From contig SFNX01000111.1 of NCBI GenBank assembly GCA_004552595.1, positions 1 through 5,441 on the forward strand: a DNA stretch of 5,441 nt, written 5' to 3'. This stretch comes from Lachnospiraceae bacterium. GTDB taxonomy: Bacteria; Bacillota; Clostridia; Lachnospirales; Lachnospiraceae. The notes beneath the pieces are model-generated. The model searched no databases. It was not told where the DNA came from and saw only the letters and a list, made by a program, of their open reading frames with translations. The translations under genes and the position numbers were made by a program. Below, one piece after another: positions 5,362 to 5,441 of this stretch (positions within the stretch are counted from its first letter, which is position 1; each line of letters begins with the position of its first letter).

Positions 5362-5441
5362 ATGAGCAAAAGATTAATTGAGCTTAAAAACATATCTAAA
5401 TCATTCGATAATCAACTCGTTATCGACGAGCTTGATTTATA
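5362..5441 (+). CDS. potA: ABC transporter ATP-binding subunit, probably PotA (N-terminus only)
   Basis: Only 26 codons are visible before the window ends. They read as the start of an ABC ATPase: a short basic N-terminus, then the first beta-strand IELKNISKSFD (6-16) and LVIDELDL (19-26), the segment that precedes the Walker A loop in such proteins. The Walker A, Q-loop and signature motifs lie beyond the edge. The pattern resembles PotA of clostridial spermidine/putrescine importers, in which this stretch is followed by the conserved Walker region. If so, it would energise PotB/PotC permeases with binding protein PotD, presumably downstream. The ribosome binding site is GGGG, 9 bases before the ATG, which is weaker than elsewhere in this window and could be masked by the leader RNA. 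ABC ATPase is fairly secure; the polyamine assignment is a resemblance only. Confidence 0.6.
   Translation, partial: MSKRLIELKNISKSFDNQLVIDELDL

Overview
The window is AT-rich bacterial chromosome with compact genes, strong purine-rich ribosome binding sites and short intergenic gaps. The proteins look most like those of low-GC anaerobic Firmicutes, probably Lachnospiraceae-type Clostridia; this placement is inferred from protein style and gene order, not from a marker gene. All recognisable genes are housekeeping or metabolic. I see no phage, transposon, CRISPR, tRNA or rRNA, and no clear new multi-gene system. The less ordinary content is in the non-coding DNA.

Left part (1-2766, minus strand): a probable operon read tgt -> yajC -> ilvD. 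Tgt exchanges a base in tRNA for a queuosine precursor, YajC is a small membrane partner of the Sec translocase, and IlvD (dihydroxy-acid dehydratase, cut by the left window edge) serves valine, leucine and isoleucine synthesis. The yajC-ilvD gap is 18 bases. The tgt-yajC gap is about 100 bases and holds a candidate secondary promoter.

Middle (2767-2969): a divergent intergenic region. Candidate promoters for tgt and aroC appear to share one palindromic -35 hexamer (TTGCAA). The tgt leader carries an imperfect hairpin followed by a U-run, which looks like a transcription attenuator.

Right-centre (2970-5138): aroC (chorismate synthase, plus strand) converges on a 7-bladed beta-propeller protein of the lactonase / 6-phosphogluconolactonase-like family (minus strand). 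The two stop codons are only 9 bases apart. The hairpin that probably terminates aroC lies inside the coding end of the propeller gene.

Right end (5139-5441): a 223-base divergent region, then the first 26 codons of an ABC transporter ATP-binding subunit, probably PotA (spermidine/putrescine import). Its leader contains two clear stem-loops close to the start codon and may be a cis-regulatory RNA; I cannot assign it to a known class.
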